From assembly GCF_021155765.1 (NCBI RefSeq), contig NC_060114.1, forward strand, positions 6,262,001 to 6,326,000: a stretch of 64,000 bases of DNA, given 5' to 3'. Positions 23,446-34,475 of the stretch are shown here, piece after piece. The translations under genes and the position numbers were made by a program. Each line of letters opens with the position of its first letter. The stretch's first letter is position 1. The DNA is from Diprion similis. Taxonomy: Eukaryota > Arthropoda > Insecta > Hymenoptera > Diprionidae. The notes below the pieces were generated by a model, which worked only from the letters and a program-made list of their open reading frames with translations, did no database searches and was not told the origin of the DNA.

Positions 23446-25801
23446 ATGGAATGTCGAACTGTACTCGTGTTCCTGATCGCCTGTTGCGCCGTGGACGCGG
23501 CAACGATCCTCGGCATATTTCCATACCAGGGTAGAAGTCATAACATAATGTTCGAGCCACTGATGGTCGGCCTAGCACGAGCAGGCCATACGGTTGACGT
23601 TGTGAGTCACTTTCCTCCAAAGGAATCAGTGCCGGGACTTAACCACATAAGCTTGAAGGGATCGCTACATTTCTACGTAAACAACATAACAGTATCGTTC
23701 ACCAAAGAGATGAACGGACTTCACAGCCTGATTTACTTCATCAGCGGTCGGGAACCATCCGACCTTTGCAACCTGATGCGACTCCCTCAACTGCAGAACA
23801 TACTAAATACAAAAACTAAATACGACGTCATGGTAACCGAGGTCTTCGGGACCAACTGCTACCTTGCTGTGGCTCACAGGTTGCAGATTCCAGTCGTCGG
23901 GGTCACAACTGGGTTCATGTATTCATGGGGTTACAGTCCGTTCTTCGGCGACGGAAATCCCAGCTTTATACCGTCCCAGTTAGGCAGCTTCACGAACGAG
24001 ATGAGCTTTCTCGAACGCGTGGAGAACACGATTGTTCATTTATACTCAATTTTCCTATTCAACTATTACGAGAGAACAATCTCCGATCCGTTGGCTCGTA
24101 AGTACGTCGAGGACATACCGCCGTTGACTGATTTGTACAACAACATGAGCCTGATGCTGGTTAACAGTCATCCCAGCATCCACGGCGTCCGTCCAGGGAA
24201 TCCAGCGATTGTTGAAGTGGCAGGTCTGCACATCGATGAAACCCAAGTTTTGTCGAAGGTGAGCATTCAATGAGCATATTTACGGCAGGACTGATGAACA
24301 ATTTTGTCCTGCTCAGGAAATAGAAGGGTTTTTAAACTCGTCTAAGGATGGAGTGGTCTACTTCAGCATGGGCACGATGGTGCGGTCTGACAGCTTCTCG
24401 TCGGATAAGATATCCGCTATATATCAGAGTTTTTCGGAACATCCCAATTACAACGTCCTTTGGAAGGGTAACGCGGATCATCTGCCCAAGCCGTTTCCAC
24501 CCAATGTGAAAATCGTTTCGTGGGCACCACAGTACGCAGTTCTCCGTAAGTGTTCGTCGAATCGATTTGATAACTCTCAAGTAGTCTTTCAAATTACTTG
24601 TTAGCCTTGGATAAGGATGGTATGCTTGTTGTATGACACCTATTTTCATCATTCTACGACATGTCGTAAAACACGTAGAAACATTTGGCATTTTTTTCAT
24701 GCGTTCAATTTAGCCGTTTCAGAGGCGCAAACCACTCGTCAAGTTAAGGTGCTTATAAAGACGCGTTGTACACCTAGAAAACGCGGGGATGCAAAACTCC
24801 TATACCGCTCAAGCAATCAGAATGAAACTTGGGCAGTTGATGCCTTATTTTGGCAAAAAGTGGAGCGTCTTTTTACTTTTTCAAAATTTTGAAAAAATTT
24901 TTACAGATTGGTTACCACTCACAGAAATTGGCCAAATTTTCACAGTTGCACTGACTGGATCGAAATATCCGGTATGATGTCTCTAGAATTGATTTTTTTT
25001 CTAGGAATTCTTGGTAACGACGTAAAATTTTTTAATCAAACTCAGTCGGGACATTTCACTTTGAATAGTTTGGTTACTTTTGAGAGGAAAACTCGAAGGG
25101 TTTTTACCCCGAAACAGTCGAATTGATACGTAAATATAAGTCTCTAGTGATCTGTTATTTGAATTGGACTTTAGGTGCGTGCTTTCCTTATCAAAGTGAT
25201 CATCATAGCGTTGAAATCACAATGAGCACATATTAGAGTGTAACTGGCAAAACCACTTGACAACAGTTTTTCGAAAACTATTCCAGGTCATCCAAAAGTG
25301 AAGGCGTTTATTACTCATGGAGGTTTGATGGGGACTGAGGAGGCGATACACGCGGGAGTTCCAATGATTGGGATACCGTTTGCCGCGGATCAGACATTCA
25401 ACGTGGCGGGTTACGCGCATCGTGGTTTCGCTATTCATCTAGACTACAAGGACCTTAACAAGGCTACGTTTTCGAAAGCTTTGAGCGAGGTACTGACGAA
25501 CCCGAAGTACCGGACAAACGCTGCGTATTTCTCGAGACTATTCAAGGATCGTCCACTTTCTCCATTGGACGAAGCAGTTTTTTGGATTGAATACATCGTC
25601 CGCAATGGTGGCGAGCCACTTAAGTCTTCAGCCCTTCACCTCTACTGGTTCCAGTATTATCTGATCGATGTTATTTTGTTCTTATTGACTCTCACGGCAT
25701 TAGTCACAATTGGTCTATTCCTCTCAATTAGAAAAATACTGTGTATTGTCATTGGTACGACAAAAACTTCAACGTGTCAAACCAAACAAAAGACCAAGTA
25801 A
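23446..25801 (+). CDS. UGT-E, UDP-glycosyltransferase (518 aa, 3 coding exons)
   Basis: Exons are 23446-24258, 24317-24545 and 25287-25801; introns are 58 and 741 bp. The start ATG follows a TTTCAG acceptor-like site by two bases and gives the family-standard 813-nt exon 1. Signal peptide MECRTVLVFLIACCAVDA is followed by ATILGIFPYQGRSHN (His about 32) and Glu132 in VTEVFGTNC. Exon 2 encodes VYFSMGTMVRSDSF and WAPQYAVL; exon 3 the signature FITHGGLMGTEEA to PFAADQ, a membrane helix and the tail KQKTK, which still fits KxKxx. Exon 3 is one codon longer than in the paralogues. Sequence is closest to UGT-D (for example the shared GREPS/PDLCNLMRLPQLQN stretch and WFQYYLIDVILFLL), pointing to a local duplication. 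Intron 2 is longer than in D and has no recognisable coding remnant. Confidence 0.95.
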
Positions 25802-27284
25802 AACTAATCTACTGATACATATTGTCATGCAAACAAACGTGGAGTCCAGGTTATCCCATTTTGGACAAGCCAATTTTTGACACCATGGTTGTCGTCAAAA
25901 ACTGTTATTCATTGTTGGTATATAGGTATCACATTTTGGCTTACTCTGCACTAGCTCATTTTTCAAACTTGAAGAACATTTTCGCAATTATTTAGGGTAG
26001 AAACCCCAGGTAACAAAAGACAGCAAATTATTCTGAGCTATAAAGTATTTTTGAGATTAGTAATTTTATTTTTCACTATTGTTACTCATTTCTTCATGCA
26101 TATTTCAATAGAATTAACGTATCTCATACAAAAGGAAGTAAGAACTTCACGAAAATCTATATTATAAATAAATTTCAAAGATTTATTGCGAAGAAAGAGT
26201 TTGCCTGATACGAAAGCACACCATAACATTATAGTTGAATCTTAAAAGTGACAGGGAAGATATCGGTTTGAATTTAACCGTAGCTGAAGGTTCACTTTCG
26301 GTAAATTTATACTTTTGCCAATTCTTTGGTAAGGAATCGATTTTTTCAACATAAGCGGAATGCTACACCTTAGGATTTCGAGAACAAAAGGTAATTTCAT
26401 CAGTAACGAACGTCCTCCAAGTAAAACACTTCGCTTGACCCGATTTTCCTCCATTAGTCACTATCTTATCAAGCGCAGGTATTCAATATCGTAAAAATAT
26501 GTTTAACTACATAGATCTGTATAAAACGGTCACGTGCTACGCAATAATTCGAAATGAAGAAAACTGTGACGAAATAAAATCGAAGAACTTCAATCGTGCA
26601 TCACGTGGATTTTATCCTCATTTGTGAGCCTCATGCCACCCGCGCATTGCTTGGCTCGCGTGATGAGAGGGTTTAAAGAAAAGGCGCGCACGTTGCCTAA
26701 TGGTTCGTATTTCTGATCTGTCTCGGGGAACGAGATTCTTTATTTTCATTCCAACCACCGCAAGTGGAAAGAGAGAATCGAAGTAAGCTTCCTTTACGAT
26801 GGATGAGAGAGGAAAAAAAAAAAAAAAAACGTGATACGTCGAGGGAACTTCTGTAGATATTTTAATGGTCTTCCAAAAAGCATATCAAGTGTAGCGTACA
26901 GATGACGTCTTTAAGAGATTCCGGAAGTGCTTTTCAATTTCATCTGAGATTATCGCAACGGTCTTCAAAAGTAGTAGGAGTGAACCTGGAATGATAAAAT
27001 TGAACCGAAACCGAGCAGAACAATTTGTTAATCTTGCACCATATTCTTGCTTATCCGCGTTATCGAATGGATTTCGACTCGTGGTAAGACGTACCAATTT
27101 CACAGAATGATATAACTAAGTTTAAATGATTTCATCCAATGTGCAAGAAATATTACAGGATTTACAATATTTCCAAAATTTTTTACTCACGTCATATAAA
27201 ACTATAAATACATGATTCAAAAAAGTGTTCACACATTTCAAAGACTTTCTATGAAATCAGCATGATAATATCATTAATAACGTT

Positions 27285-27660
27285 GCACCACCGCGTGCAC
27301 GTCACAATAAGCCCTGAACCCGCGGAGCGAGGCCGAACATGGCCGAACATGGCCGAACCGGTCCGGGGACACCCGAAGACGCGCCGGGCCGGCCCGAGTA
27401 TCCACTGAAGTGTCGGACTCGGAACAGAAAGGAAGTACCCAGGAGAAAAGACCGGACCAAACCGCCAGCGAGATAGAAGGTCAGACCACCACACGTATTC
27501 ACGATCTCCGACCGCCCCGCTGCAGCCCCGACGTCACTAATCCCCATCTCCTCCCACTCCACCTCACCATCGCACTCACACACACTCAGTAATTTTTAAG
27601 ATACTAGGATTAAGGTAACGCTAATCGGCCGGGCCGCCACGTGGGACGAACCACATTGTA
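27285..27660. other. GC-rich island of unknown origin
   Basis: This block is far more GC- and CpG-rich than its surroundings and begins abruptly. It contains three copies of the 10-mer GGCCGAACAT/CG in tandem (27331-27360) and C-rich sequence near 27500-27570. Frames on both strands stay open for 60-93 codons, which is expected at this composition and is not evidence for a gene. It may be part of a retroelement terminal repeat or another inserted element. No matching second copy was seen in the window. Confidence 0.35.
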
Positions 27661-27995
27661 CAAAAGTTTTTAAGGCCTCTCCAGAGACGTCAAATACACC
27701 CTACGTTCAACTTACGACTCGGACACGTGCATTCACTCTCCCTTGTCTCTCGTCTCCATCCTTCATCTCCTTAATAAGTACGAGGCAAGACACCTCGTCA
27801 CACCATTTTATGACTTCTCTGCATTGCCCCCTTATCAGAATCACGTAATATATGCGTTGCTAGTCAAGTTCCCTTATCGGGTCAAGGCGGACGTTTTTAT
27901 TATCTCGTTGGGAACAGTACGATCAATTGGAGTCTTGATTTGAGGTACAGCAGTATTTTTTATTTCCCATTAGCGTTCGTACTAGGAATTTCGGT

Positions 27996-28027
27996 TATAA
28001 AAGTAACGTCGACAATCATATCAGTGC
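27996..28027 (+). promoter_or_regulatory. Core promoter of UGT-F: TATAAAA plus TCAGT initiator
   Basis: TATAAAA starts at 27996 and TCAGT, the arthropod initiator consensus, starts at 28021, placing the A of the initiator 27 bases from the start of the TATA box. That spacing is right for an RNA polymerase II core promoter. Transcription from about 28023 would give a 5' leader of up to about 274 nt before ATG 28297. An acceptor-like TTGCAG at 28267-28272 may trim part of that leader, although no strong donor was found. Confidence 0.6.
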
Positions 28028-28296
28028 AACTTTCAATCATTTCTTAAATTCTAAAAAGTTCATTTTGGATAATTTTTCAACACATAATTATTTCACGATA
28101 CAGTCTTGTTTGAAATTGTTTATTTTCTGTGGCAAACAAATGCAAACATTCGGTGAATTTTTTTTTTTTTGGATAGTTCAAAAATTCAAATATTTTTTTT
28201 CCTCTGCAGAATTTCTATTGCTCGTGAAATTCGTTGAGTTACTTACGCCTCGAAGATTTTGGGAAATTGCAGGAAATAAACATCACCTGATAAATC

Positions 28297-30906
28297 ATGA
28301 AACTCCGGATAGTACTTGCAATTTTGGTGTTCAACTGCGTCACGGAGGGTGCGAAGATCTTGGCGATATTTCCGTACCAGGGAAAAAGCCACTACATAAT
28401 GTTCGAACCACTAGTAATTGGTTTGGCACGTGCGGGTCACTCGGTTGACGTTGTAAGTCACTTTCCTCCTAAAGAGCCAATCAGAGGACTGAACCACATT
28501 AGTTTGAAGGGCTCACTCCACACCTATGTGAACAACATGACAACGACATCCATCAAGTCACTGATCGGAACAAAGGCAATTGACTTCATTTCGTACGAGG
28601 CACCAAACGACCTCTGCAACCTAATGCGGCTTCGGCAGCTGCAGGAAATCATCAATACCGACAAAAAATACGACCTGATGCTCACTCAGGTGTTGGGGAG
28701 CAACTGCTACTTGGCATTGGCACACAAGCTGAAGCTTCCGGTGGTAAACGTCGAGACCAGTGCCATGTTTCCCTGGACTCAGGATCCATTTTTCGAGAGC
28801 ACGCATCCCAGCTTCATACCCTGCCTGCTGACCACCTTCACCAACGAAATGCGATTCATGGAACGCGTGGAAAATCTGATCACGATCCTTTACTCCAAAT
28901 TCTTGTTCTATTACTATGACAAAGTGGTTTCTGAACCAATAGCTAGAAGGTACATTGATGACTTTCCATCCTTGTCTGATATCTATTTCAATACGAGTAT
29001 GGTGCTAGTCAATAGCCACTGGAGCATTCATGGCGTCCGACCCACGAATCCTGCCATCGTTGAAGTCGCTGGTCTTCACATCGACGAAACCCAAGTTCTA
29101 ACTAAGGTGCGAAAATACGGTTATTGCCATGTAAATCAAACTGAATTCATTTATTCACTTCCAGAAGACTTTACTATACAAAATATCACAGATTCGACCT
29201 CAAATATTTCACTAATTCCGAATGATTCTACAGCATTTTACTTGATTCCGAAATAAACTCGAGACAGAGATACAAAAGTTAACAGGATTCTAATATATTC
29301 AAATGCCATACCAAAGTCTGGACACAATATGCAGAAAACAGATACTTGAGGTGAATCTTCAGAAAAATTCAGTTTGACACGAGTTTCAATGATTCTGATG
29401 AAAATATTAGTAGGACGATGTGATTGAGTGGTTCATTGAGCGCATCAAGTTGTAAGAGCAGTCCGTTACTCTCTTTTGCACATGCTCAATTCTTGTTCCA
29501 CACTCGAATAGTTTTAGATTTTCGCTGTTTTCAGGAACTGGAGGTGTTTCTCGACTCCGCAAAGGATGGTGTGGTGTATTTTAGTACAGGGTCAATGCTG
29601 AAGTCCGAGAGTTTTTCGAAGGAGAAGATACTGGCGATTTACGACAGTTTTGCTGAACTTACGGATTACAAGGTTCTCTGGAAGGGAAACCCGGACAAAA
29701 TGCCGGAGGGATTACCATCAAACATCAAAATGGTCCCTTGGGTTCCTCAGTTTGCTGTACTTCGTAAGTTTCTTCGACAAAAGGGTATCCCTGGTTAAGA
29801 GGGGCCAAGTGACCCTGTCATGGGATTTTCAAATTGTCCACTCAGAAATGTTTTTCAACTTAAAAACTCCTTACCTCTTTTCGGTGAGTAAAAAAATAAC
29901 AGTTCATGCATTCAATTTTTTATCTTGAGACTCAATGCACCGATCTTTATGAAACAAATCATGAGTACGATACCATTTGTTGGACTACTTGTGTAAATTA
30001 ATTTGGGCACAAGAGGCCCTACGCAGGTTCAAAAAAATGGTAACGTACCCATGATTTGTTTCATGAAGATCAGTGCATTGAGTCTTCGGACAAAAATCGA
30101 ATGCATGAAATGCCATAAGCCCCAAAGGGGAGGGGCTTTATCGAGTTATGAATCGTTGTACACATGTTTTTTGACGTAAGAAATATTTCTGTCCATATAG
30201 TTTGAAAATCCTGAGATCGTAGCATTCGGCCTCTCTTAACGAGGGAAACCCTTCTAAAAGAGTTCTGTTAAACAATCACCGTAAATTTTGTGTGCATTTC
30301 AATTCATTTTACAACTTTTGAAAACTTTTTACCTCTTCTTATACATTCGGCAGTTTTTTCCATGACGCTATAGTAAATTGATAAAACATTATAGGTCATC
30401 CGAAAGTAAAAGCGTTCGTCACTCACGGAGGATTGATGGGAACCCTAGAAGCGATTCATGCAGGAGTCCCAATGATTGGGATCCCGTTTTTCGCGGACCA
30501 GACGTTGAATATAAGGGGATATGCGTATCGCGGTTTCGCAGTTCACCTGGACTACGAGAGTTTGAGCAAGGAAAGCTTCTCCAAAGCGTTAGGCGAAGTT
30601 TTGACGAACCCCAAGTACCAATCAAACGTCGCACGTGTTTCACGGCTATTCAAGGACCGTCCGGTTTCCCCATTGAAGAAAGCCATTTTCTGGATAGAAT
30701 ACGTAATCCGAAACGGTGGCGAGCCTCTCAAGTCTTCAGGTCGTCATCTCTACTGGTTCCAGTACTACTTGATAGACGTCGTTCTGTTATTATTTACCAT
30801 AACGTTGCTTGTTTTCGTTGTTTTATACACGGTCTCCAAAAAATTAACCAAGTTTATTTGGGAAAAGGGAAATCGCAATGTGTCAGTCAAACAAAAAAAA
30901 TTGTAG
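28297..30906 (+). CDS. UGT-F, UDP-glycosyltransferase (516 aa), Glu to Gln at the catalytic-acid position
   Basis: Exons are 28297-29106 (810 nt), 29535-29763 and 30395-30906; introns are 428 and 631 bp, the second filled by a palindromic element. Signal peptide MKLRIVLAILVFNCVTEG precedes AKILAIFPYQGKSHY with catalytic His at about 32. The motif that reads TEV or TEI in the other complete paralogues is TQV here (CAG, 28687-28689; residue 131), so the residue aligned with the catalytic Asp of vertebrate UGTs is neutral. Exon 2 reads VYFSTGSMLKSESF instead of VYFSMGT. The donor signature FVTHGGLMGTLEA to PFFADQ, membrane helix and KQKKL tail (KxKxx) are intact. Nearest relative is UGT-G, which shares the 810-nt first exon, PNDLCNLMRL and SFSKEKILA. 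The gene may encode a weakly active or altered enzyme; an open frame with all splice sites argues against simple decay. Confidence 0.94.
29782..30252. mobile_element. Palindromic MITE-like element inside intron 2 of UGT-F
   Basis: About 470 bp with inverted ends AGGGTATCCCTGGTTAAGAG (29782) and CTCTTAACGAGGGAAACCCT (ending 30252). Inside, ACTCAATGCACCGATCTT and ATGAAACAAATCATG pair with CATGATTTGTTTCAT and AAGATCAGTGCATTGAGT across a centre near 30000. It accounts for most of the length of this intron compared with the 204-208 bp introns of UGT-B and UGT-D. Confidence 0.7.
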
Positions 30907-31172
30907 TGCAACGAGTCAGTCGGAAAGATATAAGCAAAAATCGACTTGACTGAAATTTGATCGGTCCTCCAACTTTCACTTGAAATATTAAATTATCAGG
31001 CCATAAAATAATAACTGCGTAAAAACCAGATTAATGTTGATTGAAACATGATATCATCCAAGTTGGACAAAGATTAATTTGACCTCTAGAGCGCATCTGA
31101 ATGTGATTAGCGGTTTTGAGATAACATTAATCGATCCGTTATCAAAAGTCAGTAAAATTTTTATTTCAATTA

Positions 31173-31652
31173 GGGGCTATTCATCAATTACGTAAAAGTC
31201 GCAAGGAGGAGGGAGGGGGGGGGGGGGTTAAAAATCGATACATGACCTTATCTCAGCGAAGGTAGGGGGGGGGGAGTCAATCTTGCGTAATATCTTACAA
31301 GTCGGAATGTCCATGATAGAAGTTTTCCATCGAGACAAAATGTCCTTACAGAAATGTCTAAGGAAACTAAAATCGCGTAGAAAATTGAAGGGCAGTTTCA
31401 AAAGTTAGAAAAAATTTCTGTTCAGACGTTCCAAACAAACTATGAGATCTATTTTATCATTTTTAATGTACAATTTCATTTATATATTGTTATTGTAAGA
31501 GTTTTTATTTTATAGTAAGTTGTTAAAATCGTAAATGTGTTCATATTTATACACTTTGAAGCTTATAAATGAACACTATAGGTAAAATCTTATGGGGGTA
31601 GGAGGGGTTAAAAATGGCTAAAATTTTCCTTGCGTAATTAACGAATGAGCCC
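31173..31652. mobile_element. Non-autonomous DNA transposon with TTA/TA target duplication
   Basis: 480 bp flanked on both sides by TTA (31170-31172 and 31653-31655). Terminal inverted repeats begin GGGGCTATTCATCAATTACG on the left and, reverse-complemented, GGGCTCATTCGTTAATTACG on the right. Two G runs (about 31217-31229 and 31266-31275) follow the left end and a G-rich stretch precedes the right end. It has no coding capacity. The TIR and short TA-type target site suggest a MITE, but I do not assign the superfamily. Confidence 0.7.
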
Positions 31653-31850
31653 TTATCATGTAAGCCAAAGGTTGATTATTCACTGGCTGATCATTAAAAT
31701 CGAGTTAAAAACAATACTTAAGCTGACCGAAATGTTACATGAAATAATAGAATCAGAATTGAAATACATGATTTTTATAGAGCATAGTAAATCGAGATTC
31801 TAAGTTTATCGAATTGTCAGAAAAGTGGGTGTCAAATGTTGTACTTGCAA

Positions 31851-32215
31851 GAAACCCTACGTAAGTCGAACCCTCCGATCTTGATCAAATTCATATACGT
31901 TTTAGTGCGTGGAAAACTAAGTATTTGTACTATGTATTTTTTTTAATTTGCTAATAAACGGTTTAGAGGGGTGAAAACTACCCCCAAAGGTGGAGACCCA
32001 ACGGGATGATTTCTGGATGCGCTTGATGGATTTGAATGAAACCAACGCTGAAATGATTCCATTCATTAATAAGAAATTTCAGCGTTGGTTTTATTCAAAT
32101 TGCTGTAAGTTTTGAATCCGGTGAAAGAGAAAAAATTGATTATGTTCGAAATTTCTTGAAATTCCCCATACGAATTAGATCTCAAAATCGGAGGGTTCGA
32201 CCTACTTGGGATTCC
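31851..32215. mobile_element. Palindromic MITE-like element
   Basis: Ends pair as AAGTCGAACCCTCCGAT (31863) with ATCGGAGGGTTCGACCT (about 32188), and the centre pairs as GAAACCAACGCTGAAAT (about 32037) with ATTTCAGCGTTGGTTTT (about 32076). The whole 365 bp is an imperfect foldback without coding capacity. Confidence 0.65.
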
Positions 32216-34187
32216 TCGATAGTTGAAACATTTATTGAATTCAGAAGACTTAAAATAAATTTAGTATTGCAACAAGATTCGACTTCACGTATTTATTCTT
32301 GTTTACTGTTTTGTACGACAATTCCTATGCAAGACATACTTTGGACCATCAATAATTTATGAATTCTACCAAATTTAAGGCTCACAACTCAAGTGATCGA
32401 CCAAACTAGAGGTTCTCTAGAGAAACATGATCCAGCCCCATTTTTAAATGTTTGCTCTTAAGATACTACGGACAATATTTTTGAATTTCGTAGATTCCAG
32501 ATGAAACTGAAAGTAACAGTTTCAACAGTTTGTTCCTGATAATAAAATGATTTCAGATTAGGACTAAAAAGCAATATTCAGTGATTGTATCGTTCGACGA
32601 TTACGAGGCCATGCATCAAACTGTGTCCATGAAACAAACCTGCACCAGATTAAATATTGTCTTATCAATATTGAGCAATAGATTTACGTTGCCAGTTAAC
32701 TTCTCGCCGCTGACAAAGACGGTTGCTTCAACGATAACAGATTCGGAATTTCTCTGAGAAACAAGAGTCTCGATTATATATGTGAGCCAAACAATGAATT
32801 ATTAAGCCGCGTCAAAGAACAAGTTTCCAAAATTATTTATAAAACTCAGTAAACAATCGAGTAATTATGCTTTACTCAAAAGTTAGTGTTGCATTATTAA
32901 ATACTCATTGCAATAAATAAAGTCTATAGTTTTCGGTCACGTACGTTTTAAAAGTATGCAAAATATAAACTTTGTTTAATTTGTAAATACAAAAATGTTT
33001 TAATCATAACTTCCAACGTTGAATGTTATATTTTCCTTGAAAGAAGAAAATTTAAAATTATTTTCAAATATCATGTATTTTTTCCTAAGAGAAAAATTGT
33101 GAATCGTAAGTAAAAATTTATGTATTTGTACTAACAACGATGTAAAACTAATAATGTAACATCTTGACGATTAGGGTGGCTCTTAATATTAATAATTAAA
33201 CCACCACAACGCTATAAATTGGCAATAATTATGTTCGGAGATGTTACATTAATTTCCAGCTCATTTATGTAGAAGTTTCACATTAAAAAATTTCCTTAAA
33301 ACATTTCTTATTACTGCTTTTTAAATTGTCATCAAATAATCTCTCATTTTATCTAATTAAAAACGATTATTTTATACCGAATCAATTTAAGAGATGAGAG
33401 AAAAAATTATTTTTTTCACCAATATGAAGAGCCAATATTACATATCAGAGTGGTTCTTATTTATAATCTTGACAAATTTTATCTTAGCTACTTCCAAATT
33501 ATCTCCAATTAATTTGAAAATAATCCACCTAAGACTCCAGCCGACTATCTAAACTGTAAACCCTCATGCAAAGAGCCTGACTTTTGCCATTTAAAATACA
33601 TACGTTTTTACTTCGCAGTTTGTATATATTTCGTCACGGGATGAATCTGTTTTGAAAAACAAAATCCGTAAACGCAATAAAACAGGGTTTTTAGTTTATT
33701 ATTTTTATAGTAAACTGAATAATAAATCACACTGATTGTTGGATTAGACACGATTACTTGTTATTCATTAGATGTGCGAGTTTTACACATCTTTTATTAC
33801 ATGTTCCATACATGATTTGTATGTATTGAAATGAATTTATTAAGTCATCTGAACAGATGGACTTCGTGCTAACGTTTCTCATAAGACAATAGCATTATCT
33901 ATAATGCTTTCTATTTGAGCTCTTTGAGTTGCGCAGTTTCGCGTATATCCATACAGATAAAGTACTTACAGATAATGAACGTCACACAACAGGAGTTAAT
34001 AATCGGGAGAAACTAGAAAAAAATACAAGAACGCTACAGCTGACAATGGAATAGAATTGGACAGTGCAAGAGACGGTAACGAGATTCTTTCACTAAACGC
34101 CGACGTGTAAAAACGAAATAGTGAAAAAAAAAAACCAGGCGATTCGTAGCAACGACAAGTTACTGAATAACTTTTACCGAAAGAAAA

Positions 34188-34467
34188 GTAAGTGCGACTC
34201 TCAAGTTCATAAACAACATTCTCAGATGCTTTATCCTCTTTTACATGAACGCACTTATTGATTTATTGACATATATTTTTTTTTTTTCAACAAAATAAGA
34301 ATTTGCATTTCGGGCTAACAATGCAATCTCACGATGCAATCATTTTCCCTTTCCTTGCATCAATTATGATTAGTCACGAATTGTTTCGGCATAGAGTCAG
34401 TACCTTCGCAAACATCCTTTCAAAAATAGTTTTACTTAAAAAAGGTGTTTTTCTGTGACGTTTATAG
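34188..34467 (+). other. Probable leader intron of UGT-G
   Basis: A consensus donor GTAAGT at 34188 and an acceptor TTTATAG at 34461-34467 would splice a 5' untranslated exon to the first coding exon, eight bases before ATG 34476. This parallels the acceptor-next-to-ATG arrangement of UGT-B to E. Confidence 0.5.
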
Positions 34468-34475
34468 ACAAAAAC

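Larger units (their letters stand above)
25802..28296. other. Intergenic spacer between UGT-E and UGT-F, with a GC-rich island
   Basis: 2.5 kb. AT-rich up to about 27,270, then a sharply GC-rich block (27285-27660), then sequence leading into the promoter and 5' untranslated region of UGT-F. A poly-A run lies at 26813-26829. No coding sequence is supported. Confidence 0.5.
30907..34475. other. Intergenic spacer between UGT-F and UGT-G
   Basis: 3.6 kb with two DNA-transposon remnants (31173-31652 and 31851-32215), then AT-rich sequence without recognisable genes. A strong splice donor AAAA|GTAAGT at 34188 and an acceptor TTTATAG ending at 34467 define a probable leader intron of UGT-G (about 280 bp). 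Confidence 0.55.

Noticed and set aside
34455-34475. Further in-frame upstream extension of UGT-G
   Set aside because: The upstream codon is GTG, not ATG, and lies within the probable leader intron.
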